Positions 18,529-26,314 of a stretch of DNA of 64,000 nucleotides are shown in pieces (positions within the stretch are counted from its first letter, which is position 1; the number at the start of each line of letters is the position of its first letter). The position numbers and the translations under genes were made by a program. The notes under the pieces are model-generated. The model did no database searches, was not told the origin of the DNA, and was given only the letters and a program-made list of their open reading frames with translations. Origin of the DNA: Luteolibacter sp. LG18. GTDB lineage: Bacteria > Verrucomicrobiota > Verrucomicrobiia > Verrucomicrobiales > Akkermansiaceae. The stretch lies in the NCBI RefSeq assembly GCF_036322585.1, contig NZ_AP024600.1, positions 5,146,001-5,210,000 on the forward strand, in the 5' to 3' direction.

Positions 18529-18945
18529 ATGAATCTCCCTGCTGCGTCCCCTACTCTCCGGTTCTTCTGCGAGGAACCCTTCCAGCGGTTCGCCCGGATC
18601 GAGGGCATCGCGTCCGTCGAGCCGGATGGCATCCGCTTCGAATACGCCATGACCGAAAGCGTGGCCCCCACGCCGAAGGGCTCGGTGTCGAAGCTGCTGC
18701 CCTTCACCGACATCGCCTCGATCGAGCTACGCCACCACTGGATTTCCGCCAGCAAGCTCCGGTTCCGCGCCCGCAGCCTGAAGGCGGTGGAATCCTACCC
18801 CACCACCGATCCCTGCGCGTTCGAGATCGAGATCAGCCAGACCCGGAAGCAGGAAGCGGAGAGCTTCGTGGCGGCCGCGAACATCCGGCTCGAAACGTTC
18901 ATCCGCGGCAGCCTGGCCGCGGCGGCCAACGGCCCGCAGGGTTGA
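18529..18945 (+). CDS. hypothetical protein, possibly PH-like fold
   Basis: A 138-residue cytoplasmic protein with no signal peptide or membrane segment. The alternating hydrophobic pattern (GIRFEYAM, KLLPFTDIASIELRHHW, KLRFRARSL) followed by a C-terminal helix (ESFVAAANIRLETFI) resembles bacterial PH-like domains, but this is a structural guess. The composition is protein-like and the start ATG is clear. It lies 115 bases before the guanidine exporter, but the riboswitch between them makes the exporter a separate control unit. Confidence 0.6.
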   Translation: MNLPAASPTLRFFCEEPFQRFARIEGIASVEPDGIRFEYAMTESVAPTPKGSVSKLLPFTDIASIELRHHWISASKLRFRARSLKAVESYPTTDPCAFEIEISQTRKQEAESFVAAANIRLETFIRGSLAAAANGPQG

Positions 18946-18994
18946 CAAACCCTGCGAACGGGCGGATAGCTGCGGCGCGGAAGCTCCTTTCCGC

Positions 18995-19034
18995 CCGGAC
19001 GAGGCACGCCGTACCCGGTCAAGACAAGACGACG
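18995..19034 (+). promoter_or_regulatory. guanidine-III (ykkC-III) riboswitch
   Basis: The 40 bases from 18995 match the class III guanidine riboswitch closely. They start CCGGACGAGG, continue with CGCCGTACCCGGTCA (19008-19022), and end with GACAAGACGACG (19023-19034). In this class the CGCCGT segment pairs with the 3' ACGNCG segment as a pseudoknot around the bound guanidinium ion; here five of the six pairs form, with one C-A mismatch. It ends 26 bases before the start codon of a SugE/Gdx-type exporter, which is the classic target gene. Guanidine would be expected to turn the exporter on, probably through translation. Confidence 0.9.
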
Positions 19035-19060
19035 TTCGAACCACGAACACTCGTACTGTC

Positions 19061-19384
19061 ATGTCACCATGGGTCACCCTCGTTTTCGCCGGCATTCTTG
19101 AAACCTGCTGGGCGATGAGCCTGAAGGCCACCGCCGGTTTCACCCGCCCCGGCCCCACCACCTTCTTCCTGGTCACGCTCGCGGGCAGCATGGTCCTGCT
19201 TTCCGCGGCGGTGAAACAGCTCCCGATGGGCACCGCCTACGCCGTGTGGGTCGGCATTGGCGCCACCGGCGCGGCCATCGCCTCGATTTTCCTCTATCAG
19301 GAGCCGATGTCCCTGCTCCGCGCGCTGTTCCTGGCGCTGCTGGTCGGATCGATCATGGGCCTGAAAGCCACGGCGCAGCATTGA
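19061..19384 (+). CDS. gdx: SMR-family guanidinium exporter (Gdx/SugE type)
   Basis: A 107-residue protein with four transmembrane helices. It carries the SMR signature Glu in helix 1 (AGILETCWA) and the SugE/Gdx-type segment LPMGTAYAVWVGIGATGAA, rather than the EmrE drug-exporter pattern. Gdx proteins work as dual-topology dimers that export guanidinium in exchange for protons. The class III guanidine riboswitch upstream supports this function independently. The PLP decarboxylase gene follows 33 bases after its stop, with no terminator visible, so the two are probably co-transcribed. Confidence 0.92.
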   Translation: MSPWVTLVFAGILETCWAMSLKATAGFTRPGPTTFFLVTLAGSMVLLSAAVKQLPMGTAYAVWVGIGATGAAIASIFLYQEPMSLLRALFLALLVGSIMGLKATAQH

Positions 19385-19417
19385 TCCCGTGCCGGTCATG
19401 AGGCATAGTGGGGGTTG

Positions 19418-20581
19418 ATGGACGAGGTTCACGATCCGTTGCCGATGCCTCCGCTGCCACCGGAGGCGCGGGCGCGGCTCGATGCGTTCCTCGGCCGGAT
19501 CGAGGAGGTTTCCCACACCCTCGTCGGCTACCCGTGCAGCCAGGATTTCAATTATCCCGAGCTCGCCCCTTTCCTGCGCTATCCGCTGAACAACTGCGGC
19601 GATCCCTTCGCGGACTCCATCTACCGGGAGAACTCCTTCCCCTTCGAGCGCGAGGTGATCGCCACCTTCCAGAAGCACCTCCGTGCCCCCTTGGATCAAA
19701 CCTGGGGCTACGTCACCTCCGGCGGCACCGAGGGCAACCTCTACGGCCTCTATCTGGCCCGCGAACTGTATCCGGAAGGGGTGGTCTATTACTCCGAGCA
19801 CACCCACTACTCCGCCGCCAAGATCGTCCGGGTCCTCGATGCCCGCAGCATCATGATCCGCGGCCAGGACAATGGGGAGATCGACTACGACGATCTCCGC
19901 GAAACCCTGCGCCTGCACCGCGACGTGCCGCCGATCATTTTCGCCAACATCGGCACCACCATGCACGGCGCGGTCGACGACCTCCGGAAGATCCGCGCGA
20001 TGCTCAAGGAGCTCGCCATTTCCCGCGCCTACATCCACGCCGATGCCGCGCTTTCCGGCATGATCCTGCCGTGGGTGGAGCGTCCGCAGCCCTTCGGGTT
20101 CGATGCCGGAATCGACTCCATCGCCGTGTCCGGCCACAAGTTCGTCGGCAGCCCTGTCCCCTGCGGCGTGGTGCTCGCCCGCCGCGCCCACACCGAGCGG
20201 GTCGCCCGCAGCGTGGAATACGTCGGCGTCATGGACACCACCATCCTCGGCAGCCGCAGCGCGCTCGGCCCGCTCGTGCTCTGGAGCGCCTTCCAGCGCT
20301 GGGGCGAGGACGGCATGCGGAGGCGCGTCGCCGCCTGTCTGGATATGGCGGACTACGCCATCGCCCGCTTCGAAGCCGCTGGCATCCCGTCCTGGCGGCA
20401 CGAGAACTCCATCACCGTTGTCTTTCCGCGCCCCGCGGACGAGGTGATCCGCCGCTGGCAGATCGCCCCGCACGAACAAATCGCCCACCTCATCACCATG
20501 CCCCACGTCACCCGCGACACCATCGACCGGGTGATCGCGGATGTCGTGGCCTCGCGCCTCCCCGTCCCCTCCGGACCATGA
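19418..20581 (+). CDS. PLP-dependent group II decarboxylase, histidine/serine decarboxylase-like
   Basis: A 387-residue pyridoxal-phosphate enzyme of the bacterial histidine decarboxylase / plant serine decarboxylase family. Visible marks are YVTSGGTEGNLYGLYLAR (cofactor phosphate region), EHTHYSAAKIVR, NIGTTMHGAVDD, HADAALSG (Asp to the pyridine nitrogen) and SVSGHKF-type VSGHKFVGSP, whose Lys binds PLP. The length is normal. ATG 19418 is used; TTG 19415 is also in frame. It stands between a riboswitch-controlled guanidinium exporter and a double-ACT gene whose start overlaps its stop (ATGA). The amine product is unknown; a guanidino amino acid substrate is a speculation drawn from context. 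Confidence 0.85.
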   Translation: MDEVHDPLPMPPLPPEARARLDAFLGRIEEVSHTLVGYPCSQDFNYPELAPFLRYPLNNCGDPFADSIYRENSFPFEREVIATFQKHLRAPLDQTWGYVTSGGTEGNLYGLYLARELYPEGVVYYSEHTHYSAAKIVRVLDARSIMIRGQDNGEIDYDDLRETLRLHRDVPPIIFANIGTTMHGAVDDLRKIRAMLKELAISRAYIHADAALSGMILPWVERPQPFGFDAGIDSIAVSGHKFVGSPVPCGVVLARRAHTERVARSVEYVGVMDTTILGSRSALGPLVLWSAFQRWGEDGMRRRVAACLDMADYAIARFEAAGIPSWRHENSITVVFPRPADEVIRRWQIAPHEQIAHLITMPHVTRDTIDRVIADVVASRLPVPSGP

Positions 20582-20976
20582 AGGAAATCCTCATCATCAC
20601 CCCAGGCAACCGTCCCGGTGTGCTGGCGGACGTCACCGGCCTGCTGGCCGACCGGGGAATCAACATCCTCCAGATCGACGGGACCGACGACCACGAACAC
20701 GCGGTCATCCGCCTCGAAGCTGAACCCTACGACGACGCCTTGCGCGCCCTCACCGCCGCGGGCTACCAGGCCATGAGCGAGGAAGTCCTCGTCATCCGCA
20801 TCCAGGACCAGCCCGGTGCCATCGCCCACGTGGCCGCCCGTTTCCGCGAGCCCCAGATCAACATCAGCGCCATCCGCTTCGTCCGCCGCGACCAAGGCTG
20901 GGCCACCGTCATCCTCTCCACCAGCGACAATGCGAAGGCCCGCGTGTTGCTCGCGGACTGCCTGGTGAATGCGTGA
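20578..20976 (+). CDS. double ACT-domain protein
   Basis: A 132-residue protein made of two ACT domains in tandem: ~1-68 (NRPGVLADVTGLLADRGINI) and ~72-132 (DQPGAIAHVAARFREPQINI). ACT domains bind amino acids and similar small ligands to control enzymes. Its ATG overlaps the TGA of the decarboxylase gene (ATGA at 20578-20581), a sign of translational coupling and of equal amounts of the two proteins. It is most simply read as an amino acid-sensing partner of the decarboxylase. No catalytic or DNA-binding domain is present. Confidence 0.85.
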   Translation: MKEILIITPGNRPGVLADVTGLLADRGINILQIDGTDDHEHAVIRLEAEPYDDALRALTAAGYQAMSEEVLVIRIQDQPGAIAHVAARFREPQINISAIRFVRRDQGWATVILSTSDNAKARVLLADCLVNA

Positions 20977-20977
20977 A

Positions 20978-21068
20978 AAAGTGCCGAGTCATCAGTGAGC
21001 AGTGATCAGAAAGAGGGGCAATCTGAATACTCTTCTCTGATCACTGCTCACTGATGACTCGGCACTTT
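20978..21068. repeat. 33-base perfect inverted repeat (terminator and repeat-family member)
   Basis: The arms at 20978-21010 and 21036-21068 are perfect reverse complements over 33 bases, separated by a 25-base loop. The element fills the gap between the convergent ACT and kinase genes and begins with AAA and ends with TTT, so it could end transcription from both sides. A degenerate single copy of the right arm, with 27 of 31 bases identical, lies at 25518-25548, which indicates a dispersed repeat rather than a unique terminator. Confidence 0.75.
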
Positions 21069-21070
21069 CT

Positions 21071-22225
21071 TTATCTTTTCCCCCGCCACACCTTGCGGAC
21101 GAATTTCTCCATCGCCTCTTCCTGCTCCTCGATCCGCTCGACCAGCTTGAGCTGGGTGCGGCAGCGGTCAAGGTTGTGATCCGGGCGGTGGGTCTTGAAA
21201 TACACGTCGCCCTCGAGGTGATCGGTGAGGAAGCGGATGCCCACTTCCAACGTCATCAGCTTTCCGGCGAAGACCATGTGCTCCACCTCGGTCTCGTTGA
21301 CGAAACCACCGGCGGCGTCGAGGAAGCCTTCCGTCAGCGCCTCAAACATCGGCATCTGCATCTGGACCTTCGTGAGATCAATTTCATCCTCCGCCGCCGG
21401 GCTGGTCGCGGAGCGCACCAAGTCGCCGAAATCGTAAAGCGAGAGCCCCGGCATCACCGTGTCCAAGTCGATCACGCACACCGCCTCGTCGCTCTCCGAG
21501 TCGATCATCACATTGTTGATCTTGGTGTCGTTGTGGGTGATGCGGACCGGGATCTCTCCCGCGTCCCTCAGATCCAGCAGCTTGCCGGTGATCTCGCCGC
21601 GAGCGCGGATGAAATCGAATTCGGCGCGGACGGACTCGAGGCGGCCCAGCGGATCCTCCGCCGCCACCTCCAGCAGCCGCTGGTAGCGCCGCCGGGTGTC
21701 GTGGAAATTCGGGATCGTCTCGACGATCTCGGTGGGTGCGAGATCGCTCACCAGATCCTGGAAGGACGCAAAGGCCCGCGCCGCCTGATAGGCCTGCCGG
21801 GTATTCTCGACCACATCGTAGGTCAAGCAGCCCTCGATGAAATTGTAGCAGCGCCACAGGCCGCCGCACTGGGCCTCCGCCCAGAAGTGGCCGCCGCGGG
21901 CCGGGTAGAGGTTCAACGTCTGTCCGCCGAGGTCCTTCTTCACCCGCAGCACCTTCCAGTTGATGTGGCGCGTCACGCACTCGATGTTCCGCATCACCGC
22001 ATGCGGATCCTTGAAAACGCTGTCGTTGATCCGCTGCAGGATGTAGCGCTGGCGGGAACCGTCCGGCAGCTCGTAGGTCGCGCGGTAGGTCGAGTTGATG
22101 TGGCCGCTCTGGATTTCCTCCCCGAACACGAACTCACCGCCGATCGCGAACTGGCTACCGATCGCACTGACGGCTTCCTGGACGATGGGGTCGATTTCGC
22201 GAACCGGAGAGGTGAATGGAACCAT
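21071..22225 (-). CDS. APH-fold phosphotransferase, N-acetylhexosamine 1-kinase (NahK)-like
   Basis: A 384-residue kinase of the aminoglycoside phosphotransferase fold. The catalytic loop THNDTKINNVMID, the Mg-binding VCVIDLDTVMPG and the nucleotide-lobe segment SGHINSTYRA match NahK-type sugar 1-kinases, which phosphorylate GlcNAc/GalNAc at C1. ATG 22225 gives the family's usual N-terminus. The C-terminus is highly charged (ERIEEQEEAMEKFVRKVWRGKR). No other genes of the lacto-N-biose pathway are beside it, so the sugar is inferred from family resemblance only. Confidence 0.75.
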   Translation of the reverse strand: MVPFTSPVREIDPIVQEAVSAIGSQFAIGGEFVFGEEIQSGHINSTYRATYELPDGSRQRYILQRINDSVFKDPHAVMRNIECVTRHINWKVLRVKKDLGGQTLNLYPARGGHFWAEAQCGGLWRCYNFIEGCLTYDVVENTRQAYQAARAFASFQDLVSDLAPTEIVETIPNFHDTRRRYQRLLEVAAEDPLGRLESVRAEFDFIRARGEITGKLLDLRDAGEIPVRITHNDTKINNVMIDSESDEAVCVIDLDTVMPGLSLYDFGDLVRSATSPAAEDEIDLTKVQMQMPMFEALTEGFLDAAGGFVNETEVEHMVFAGKLMTLEVGIRFLTDHLEGDVYFKTHRPDHNLDRCRTQLKLVERIEEQEEAMEKFVRKVWRGKR

Positions 22226-22469
22226 GTCCGGCCAGTCTAGCAATGAGCGGACCACGGGCCAGCCGGAAACCACGTGTTTTTTATTCCATGCATCAATCCA
22301 TCCGTAGTCTTCCGACATCCTCCTGCGGAAATTGCCAAGTCTCATTCCCGCTCCCGCCATCAGGCATTCGCCATTTTCCCCAACGCCGTCCTGATTTCAT
22401 CATGTCCGGCCATTTCATGGCGCTCGTCCCGCGCTTGATCCCCCGCCAGCGAACGGTTAGCCCCGCGGC

Positions 22470-23069
22470 ATGCAACCCCGCCTGCCCTTCCGCTTCCCCG
22501 GCATCGCCGCCGACGTGGAACGGCTGCGGGTCAAGCTCACGGAGGCGTTGTCCCTCGCAGGCTTCGTGGCCGACTCCCCCGCCGCCGTGCTGAATCTGGC
22601 ATGCGGCCGTGCCGATGAAACCGGCACCCTCTTCGCCGCGCTGTCCCCGGCGCAAGTCGGCTTCTACCTCGGCATCGACCTCCTCCCCGGCGACATCGCG
22701 GAAGCCACGAAACGCTGGAAACCGGAAACGCCGGACACCCGCATCGAGTTCCGTGCCGGCGATGCCTCCCGCACCGAGCGCATGCGGGAACTGCCGCCCT
22801 TCGACCTCGTCTTCATCCGCCACCAGAACTACTGGCACGACGCCCCGGTGTGGGACCGCCTGCTGGAAAACGCCCTCGCCGCCCTCAAGCCCGGCGGCGT
22901 GCTGGCCATCACCTCCTACTTCGACCGCGAGCACGCCCTCGCCCTTACCGCGCTGAAACTCCGCGGCGCGGAGCTGCTAGTGAACTTCCGCCACGCGGAA
23001 TCCCGCATCCTCGACGACGCGCCGAACAAGTCCGTCGACCGCCATCTCGCCGTACTGCGCCGAAGGTAG
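22470..23069 (+). CDS. class I SAM-dependent methyltransferase
   Basis: A 199-residue methyltransferase-fold protein. Motif I is VLNLACGRADETG near residue 45, the acidic end of strand 2 is YLGIDLLPGDI, motif II/III is FRAGDASR, and motif IV is PPFDLVFIRHQNYW. The LKPGGVLAITSYF segment is the usual post-motif strand. It lacks clear family-specific features, so the acceptor is unknown. It is divergent from the kinase gene and alone on its strand. Confidence 0.75.
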   Translation: MQPRLPFRFPGIAADVERLRVKLTEALSLAGFVADSPAAVLNLACGRADETGTLFAALSPAQVGFYLGIDLLPGDIAEATKRWKPETPDTRIEFRAGDASRTERMRELPPFDLVFIRHQNYWHDAPVWDRLLENALAALKPGGVLAITSYFDREHALALTALKLRGAELLVNFRHAESRILDDAPNKSVDRHLAVLRRR

Positions 23070-23174
23070 GGTCGCACCGCCGTGGGCGACCGGGTCGAAT
23101 GGCTGCGTCCGCTGCCACGAGAACATCCCATCCCTTCATCTAACGATGCCGGCTTCGCGAACGACCTCCTCCGC

Positions 23175-23825
23175 TCACGGCTCGAACTTCATCGGCGGGT
23201 CTCCCCCGTACTCGCTCCGATAGACATAGACCACCACCGCGTTCTTCGCGCCCGCTGAAGCGCACGCTGCCACGTAATCCTTCACGCTCTTCACGCCTTC
23301 GGAGCGGATCTGGAGGCTCCTCTCCCCGCACCATCCCGCCACGGGATAGAGCCGGAACTTCACGCCGCCCGACTCCGACCCCCGGTCCTCCGCGGTGGAG
23401 TCCTGGAAATAGAACGCATCCATCGGCGAGAACTCCGGCAGATTGATCTTTGCGCTAAAGGGTGAATACAGTTCCGGCCGCCCGTTGTCGTGGACACACA
23501 CCAGATGCCGGGCGTCGCGGTTCCAGCCAAAGGAGATCGTTCCCGAGGAAGATTGTTTGCCAGGAGGGTAAATCGCCCGCGAAAGCCGGAACACCCGCGT
23601 CGGCTTGCCGAACGTGTACAGCTCCGCCACCAGCAACGTCTGCGGACTGGATTCGCCCAGCTCGTAGGCGACCCTAAATTCCCGCACCCGGGCCAGCTCC
23701 ATCAAGCGGACCTCGTTGGCCGGAATCTCCACCGGCCGGAAATGAAACCCCTCCGCGGACACAGGCTGCGCTCCACCGAGCAAACCAAATCCCGCCATGG
23801 CATGGATCAAAGTGCATGTCTTCAT
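23175..23825 (-). CDS. secreted protein of unknown function
   Basis: A 216-residue predicted exported protein. ATG 23825 gives a signal-like N-terminus (MKTCTLIHAMAGFGLLGG...PVSA). The mature part is beta-rich with several aromatic pairs (FHFRPV, FSPMDAFYF, YVYRSEYGG) and three or more cysteines. I do not recognise a domain. It converges on the methyltransferase gene. Confidence 0.6.
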   Translation of the reverse strand: MKTCTLIHAMAGFGLLGGAQPVSAEGFHFRPVEIPANEVRLMELARVREFRVAYELGESSPQTLLVAELYTFGKPTRVFRLSRAIYPPGKQSSSGTISFGWNRDARHLVCVHDNGRPELYSPFSAKINLPEFSPMDAFYFQDSTAEDRGSESGGVKFRLYPVAGWCGERSLQIRSEGVKSVKDYVAACASAGAKNAVVVYVYRSEYGGDPPMKFEP

Positions 23826-23929
23826 CGCACTTCGTTTCCAACCACACACCCCGGCCCACTTCAACCGGGTTCCATCGCTTTACGCCGATTTTACCGTGCC
23901 GTGTTTCCGCTGGTTACACACTGCTGATT

Positions 23930-24229
23930 TCAAATCAGCCCCAGATGGGATGGCAAAGACTGGAGAAGAAGCTGCCGCGATTCATTTCCACTACCTTTTG
24001 CCTCACGAATCATTTCCTCCACGACTCGGTGAAACTGTTGAATAGGGCCATCACCAGCTGACAGAAGGTCGCTTGCGATTCGCTCCAACTGCACAACCGC
24101 AAAATCCTCCGCCATCTGCTCTTCATCGCTGTTGGCAAAAATCAGGACGTCTTCCACGAGGATTCGGATCAGGGCATCCATGCGAAGAGATTGATGATCG
24201 AACGGGAAACGCTTCAAGTTCGTTCGCAC
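23930..24229 (-). CDS. small hypothetical protein
   Basis: A 99-residue, mainly helical, acidic protein with no signal peptide (ALIRILVEDVLIFANSDEEQMAEDF). GTG 24229 has a purine-rich GGGAC stretch about eight bases upstream; ATG 24181 is an alternative. The composition is protein-like but no family is recognised. It is the next minus-strand gene after the beta-lactamase-fold hydrolase, with 96 bases between them. Confidence 0.5.
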   Translation of the reverse strand: MRTNLKRFPFDHQSLRMDALIRILVEDVLIFANSDEEQMAEDFAVVQLERIASDLLSAGDGPIQQFHRVVEEMIREAKGSGNESRQLLLQSLPSHLGLI

Positions 24230-24325
24230 GGGTGCAGTCCCAGCCTATTGATGCACAACAATCGACCACGTATCGAAGCACCGGACGGAATCACCCATCC
24301 AGCCAAACTGGGCAATCGCATCCCC

Positions 24326-25510
24326 TCACTCCCCGAACAACGCCTCGATCATGTCCGTGCTCTTCGGTCCGGGGAAGACGCTCAGCTCCATCTGGTTCAT
24401 CACGTACGCGAAGGACAGGCCCGTCTCCGGATCCCCGAAGGCATGGCTGCCACCCGCGCCCGGATGGCCAAAGGCCCCCACCGACTCCCCGTAAAGCCGC
24501 CGCTTCTTGTTCCCCGCCGCGTCCACCGGGTCCTTCTGGCAGCCGCAGGTGAAACAGGTCTCCCGCATCAGGATACGGTCATCCCCCTGAACGCGGGTGG
24601 CCGCCAGCTTCGCCCGCACCGACGCGGACAGCGGGCTATCGATCGCCCCGATCGCGGCCTGATAGAACTTCGCCAGCGCCGAGGCCGTGCCCACCCCGCC
24701 CATCGCCGGGAAGCCCGCCGACCACGCCTTCGGGTCGTTCATCTCCTGCACCGAATGCAGCCCGCGCGGCGACGAAAACGCCCGCCGCACCAACGACCCT
24801 TCCTTGTGGAATTCGCTATAGAAGCCCTCCTCCAGATCCGACTTGTCCGCCTTCCCGGGATACAGCGTGGCCACGCGACCCTGCTCGCTTTCCGGCAGGC
24901 CGATCCAGAAATCGAGGCCCAGCGGAGCCCCGATCGCTTCGCGAAAAAACGCGCCGAGCGTCTTCCCCGTCAATCTACGCACCGGTTCATCCACCAGCAC
25001 CCCGAAGGTCCGCGGATGATAGCCCTGCCCCTCGCCCGGTCGCCAGGCCGGAGTCTGCGCCTCGACCGCCGCCACCACTTCCGCGTGGTCCCACACGCTC
25101 GCCCGGCGATCCAGCGCCGCCAACCCGCACTGGTGGGACAGCAGGTGCGCGAAGGTCGCCTCCGCCACCGGAAACTCCGGCCACACCTCGCGGACCAGCG
25201 TTTCCGGTCCCAGCCCGTGCGTCTCCAACGCCATCAGCAGCGTGGCCGACGTGGGTCCCTTGGTCGCCGAATACACCGGCACCAGCGTCTCCGGGGTCCA
25301 CGCGCGGGATTTTGCCCGGTCGGCATATCCCTCGCCGATCGACAGAATCTCCTCGCCCTGCCACCAGATCGAGACCGATGCCCCAAGCTCGTTCCGCTCG
25401 AGGAAATTTCGTTCGAAGGCGGACAGCACCTGGCCGAGTTGGGCGGGAGAAACGGACACGGGCGGAACTTCGGAACATCCCGTCCCACCACGCAAGCCAA
25501 TCCCGCTCAC
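24326..25510 (-). CDS. serine hydrolase of the beta-lactamase / EstB family
   Basis: A 394-residue hydrolase of the class C beta-lactamase-like fold. The SxxK nucleophile motif is SATK, the second-motif Tyr lies in GQGYHPRTFGVL, and the third motif is probably HPGAGGSHAFGDP near the C-terminus. It has no signal peptide, so it is likely a cytoplasmic esterase or peptidase rather than a beta-lactamase. A short Cys cluster (CFTCGCQKDP) is an odd insertion. The start GTG 25510 is weakly supported. The repeat at 25518 lies directly upstream. Confidence 0.8.
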   Translation of the reverse strand: MSGIGLRGGTGCSEVPPVSVSPAQLGQVLSAFERNFLERNELGASVSIWWQGEEILSIGEGYADRAKSRAWTPETLVPVYSATKGPTSATLLMALETHGLGPETLVREVWPEFPVAEATFAHLLSHQCGLAALDRRASVWDHAEVVAAVEAQTPAWRPGEGQGYHPRTFGVLVDEPVRRLTGKTLGAFFREAIGAPLGLDFWIGLPESEQGRVATLYPGKADKSDLEEGFYSEFHKEGSLVRRAFSSPRGLHSVQEMNDPKAWSAGFPAMGGVGTASALAKFYQAAIGAIDSPLSASVRAKLAATRVQGDDRILMRETCFTCGCQKDPVDAAGNKKRRLYGESVGAFGHPGAGGSHAFGDPETGLSFAYVMNQMELSVFPGPKSTDMIEALFGE

Positions 25511-25517
25511 CTTCTCC

Positions 25518-25548
25518 TCTGATCACTTTCCACTGCTGACTCGGCACT
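25518..25548. repeat. degenerate copy of the 21036-21068 repeat arm
   Basis: TCTGATCACT then CACTGCTGACTCGGCACT: 27 of 31 bases match the right arm at 21036. It lies between two minus-strand genes (25510 start and 25552 stop). Only one arm is present, so it cannot fold like the complete element. Confidence 0.6.
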
Positions 25549-25551
25549 CCT

Positions 25552-26019
25552 CTAGCACTCCACCGTCAACCCCGCCAGATCCTCATCCTTCTCCGCCTCA
25601 TCCCGCAGCCCCGGTTCGAGCCGGAACGCGGTTTCCAAGTGCCCTTTGGCCCGGGTGTGCTGGCCCATCACGTTCAGGTAACAAGCCAGGTTGTAATGGA
25701 ACACCGCATCGCCAAACAGCGCCTTCGGCCCCCGCAGCAGCCACCTGCAGGCTTCCAGCGTGTCCCCGGTTTCATGCAGGCAGAAGGCCGCGTGCAGGAA
25801 AAACCGCGGCTCGGTGGGGAACCGCAGGCACAGCAGCCGCGCCGTCTCCGACGCCCGGTTCCACGCCTTGTGGGCCATTTCCGCCGCCAGCCGCAGCTCC
25901 AACACCGGCCGACGGATCTGGATACGCCACGGGAGCGGCGCCAGCTCGACGAGAGCCTCGTCGGCCAGGCCGAGTTCCAGCCAGCCGACAGCGGCCCGGA
26001 TCCTCGCTCGATACTCCAC
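25552..26019 (-). CDS. TPR-like repeat protein
   Basis: A 155-residue, almost entirely helical protein with tetratricopeptide-type spacing (AVFHYNLACYLNVMGQHTRAKGHLETAFRLEPGLRDEA is the clearest repeat), so it probably binds protein partners. The start GTG 26019 has no clear ribosome binding site. Two alternative hairpins at 26060-26117 lie in its leader. The function of the partner is unknown. Confidence 0.65.
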   Translation of the reverse strand: MEYRARIRAAVGWLELGLADEALVELAPLPWRIQIRRPVLELRLAAEMAHKAWNRASETARLLCLRFPTEPRFFLHAAFCLHETGDTLEACRWLLRGPKALFGDAVFHYNLACYLNVMGQHTRAKGHLETAFRLEPGLRDEAEKDEDLAGLTVEC

Positions 26020-26059
26020 TGGCCGGAATTAGAGCAAATCCCGGACCAGAGGGCAAGAC

Positions 26060-26082
26060 GATCCCGCCTCAGGGGCGGGATC
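26060..26082 (-). promoter_or_regulatory. hairpin in the leader of the TPR-protein gene
   Basis: GATCCCGCC (26060-26068) pairs with GGCGGGATC (26074-26082). Its 3' arm can instead pair with part of the neighbouring hairpin (GGGCGGGAT with ATCCCGCCC), so the two structures are mutually exclusive. That arrangement resembles attenuation, but only the pairing is visible. Confidence 0.35.
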
Positions 26083-26117
26083 GGAAAAATCCCGCCCGGC
26101 ATGGCGACCGGGCGGGA
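26083..26117 (-). terminator. Rho-independent terminator after the 56-residue gene
   Basis: Read on the minus strand, TCCCGCCCGG (26117-26108) pairs with CCGGGCGGGA (26099-26090), followed by TTTTT (26089-26085). It lies 27 bases after the stop of the small gene ending at 26144, supporting that gene as a real transcription unit. Confidence 0.75.
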
Positions 26118-26143
26118 CGAGACCAACCAGCAACCGGGAAATC

Positions 26144-26314
26144 CTAGCGTCGCACGCGCACCAGCGCGGGTTCCTGCTTCGGAGCGGGCCGCGCACAGCG
26201 GGCGGCTTCGGCTCCCACCCGCTTCAACAGCGCGATCAGGGAAGCGGTCACGAAATACTCCTTCAGCAACACCTCGCGGCTTTCGCCGGCCGAATTCTTG
26301 CGTACGACTTTCAT
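26144..26314 (-). CDS. small basic protein
   Basis: A 56-residue, strongly basic protein starting MKVVRKNSAGESREVLLKEY, with a hydrophobic centre (FVTASLIALLKRVGAEAA) and an Arg-rich end. It is too short to assign. A good terminator follows it at 26083-26117. It diverges from dnaG across 183 bases. Its length and composition resemble small conserved verrucomicrobial proteins, but I have no family for it. Confidence 0.55.
   Translation of the reverse strand: MKVVRKNSAGESREVLLKEYFVTASLIALLKRVGAEAARCARPAPKQEPALVRVRR

Noticed and set aside
19408-20976. A 522-codon frame spanning the decarboxylase and ACT genes
   Set aside because: Its first ~390 codons are an out-of-frame shadow of the decarboxylase. 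Only the part from ATG 20578 is real and encodes the ACT protein.
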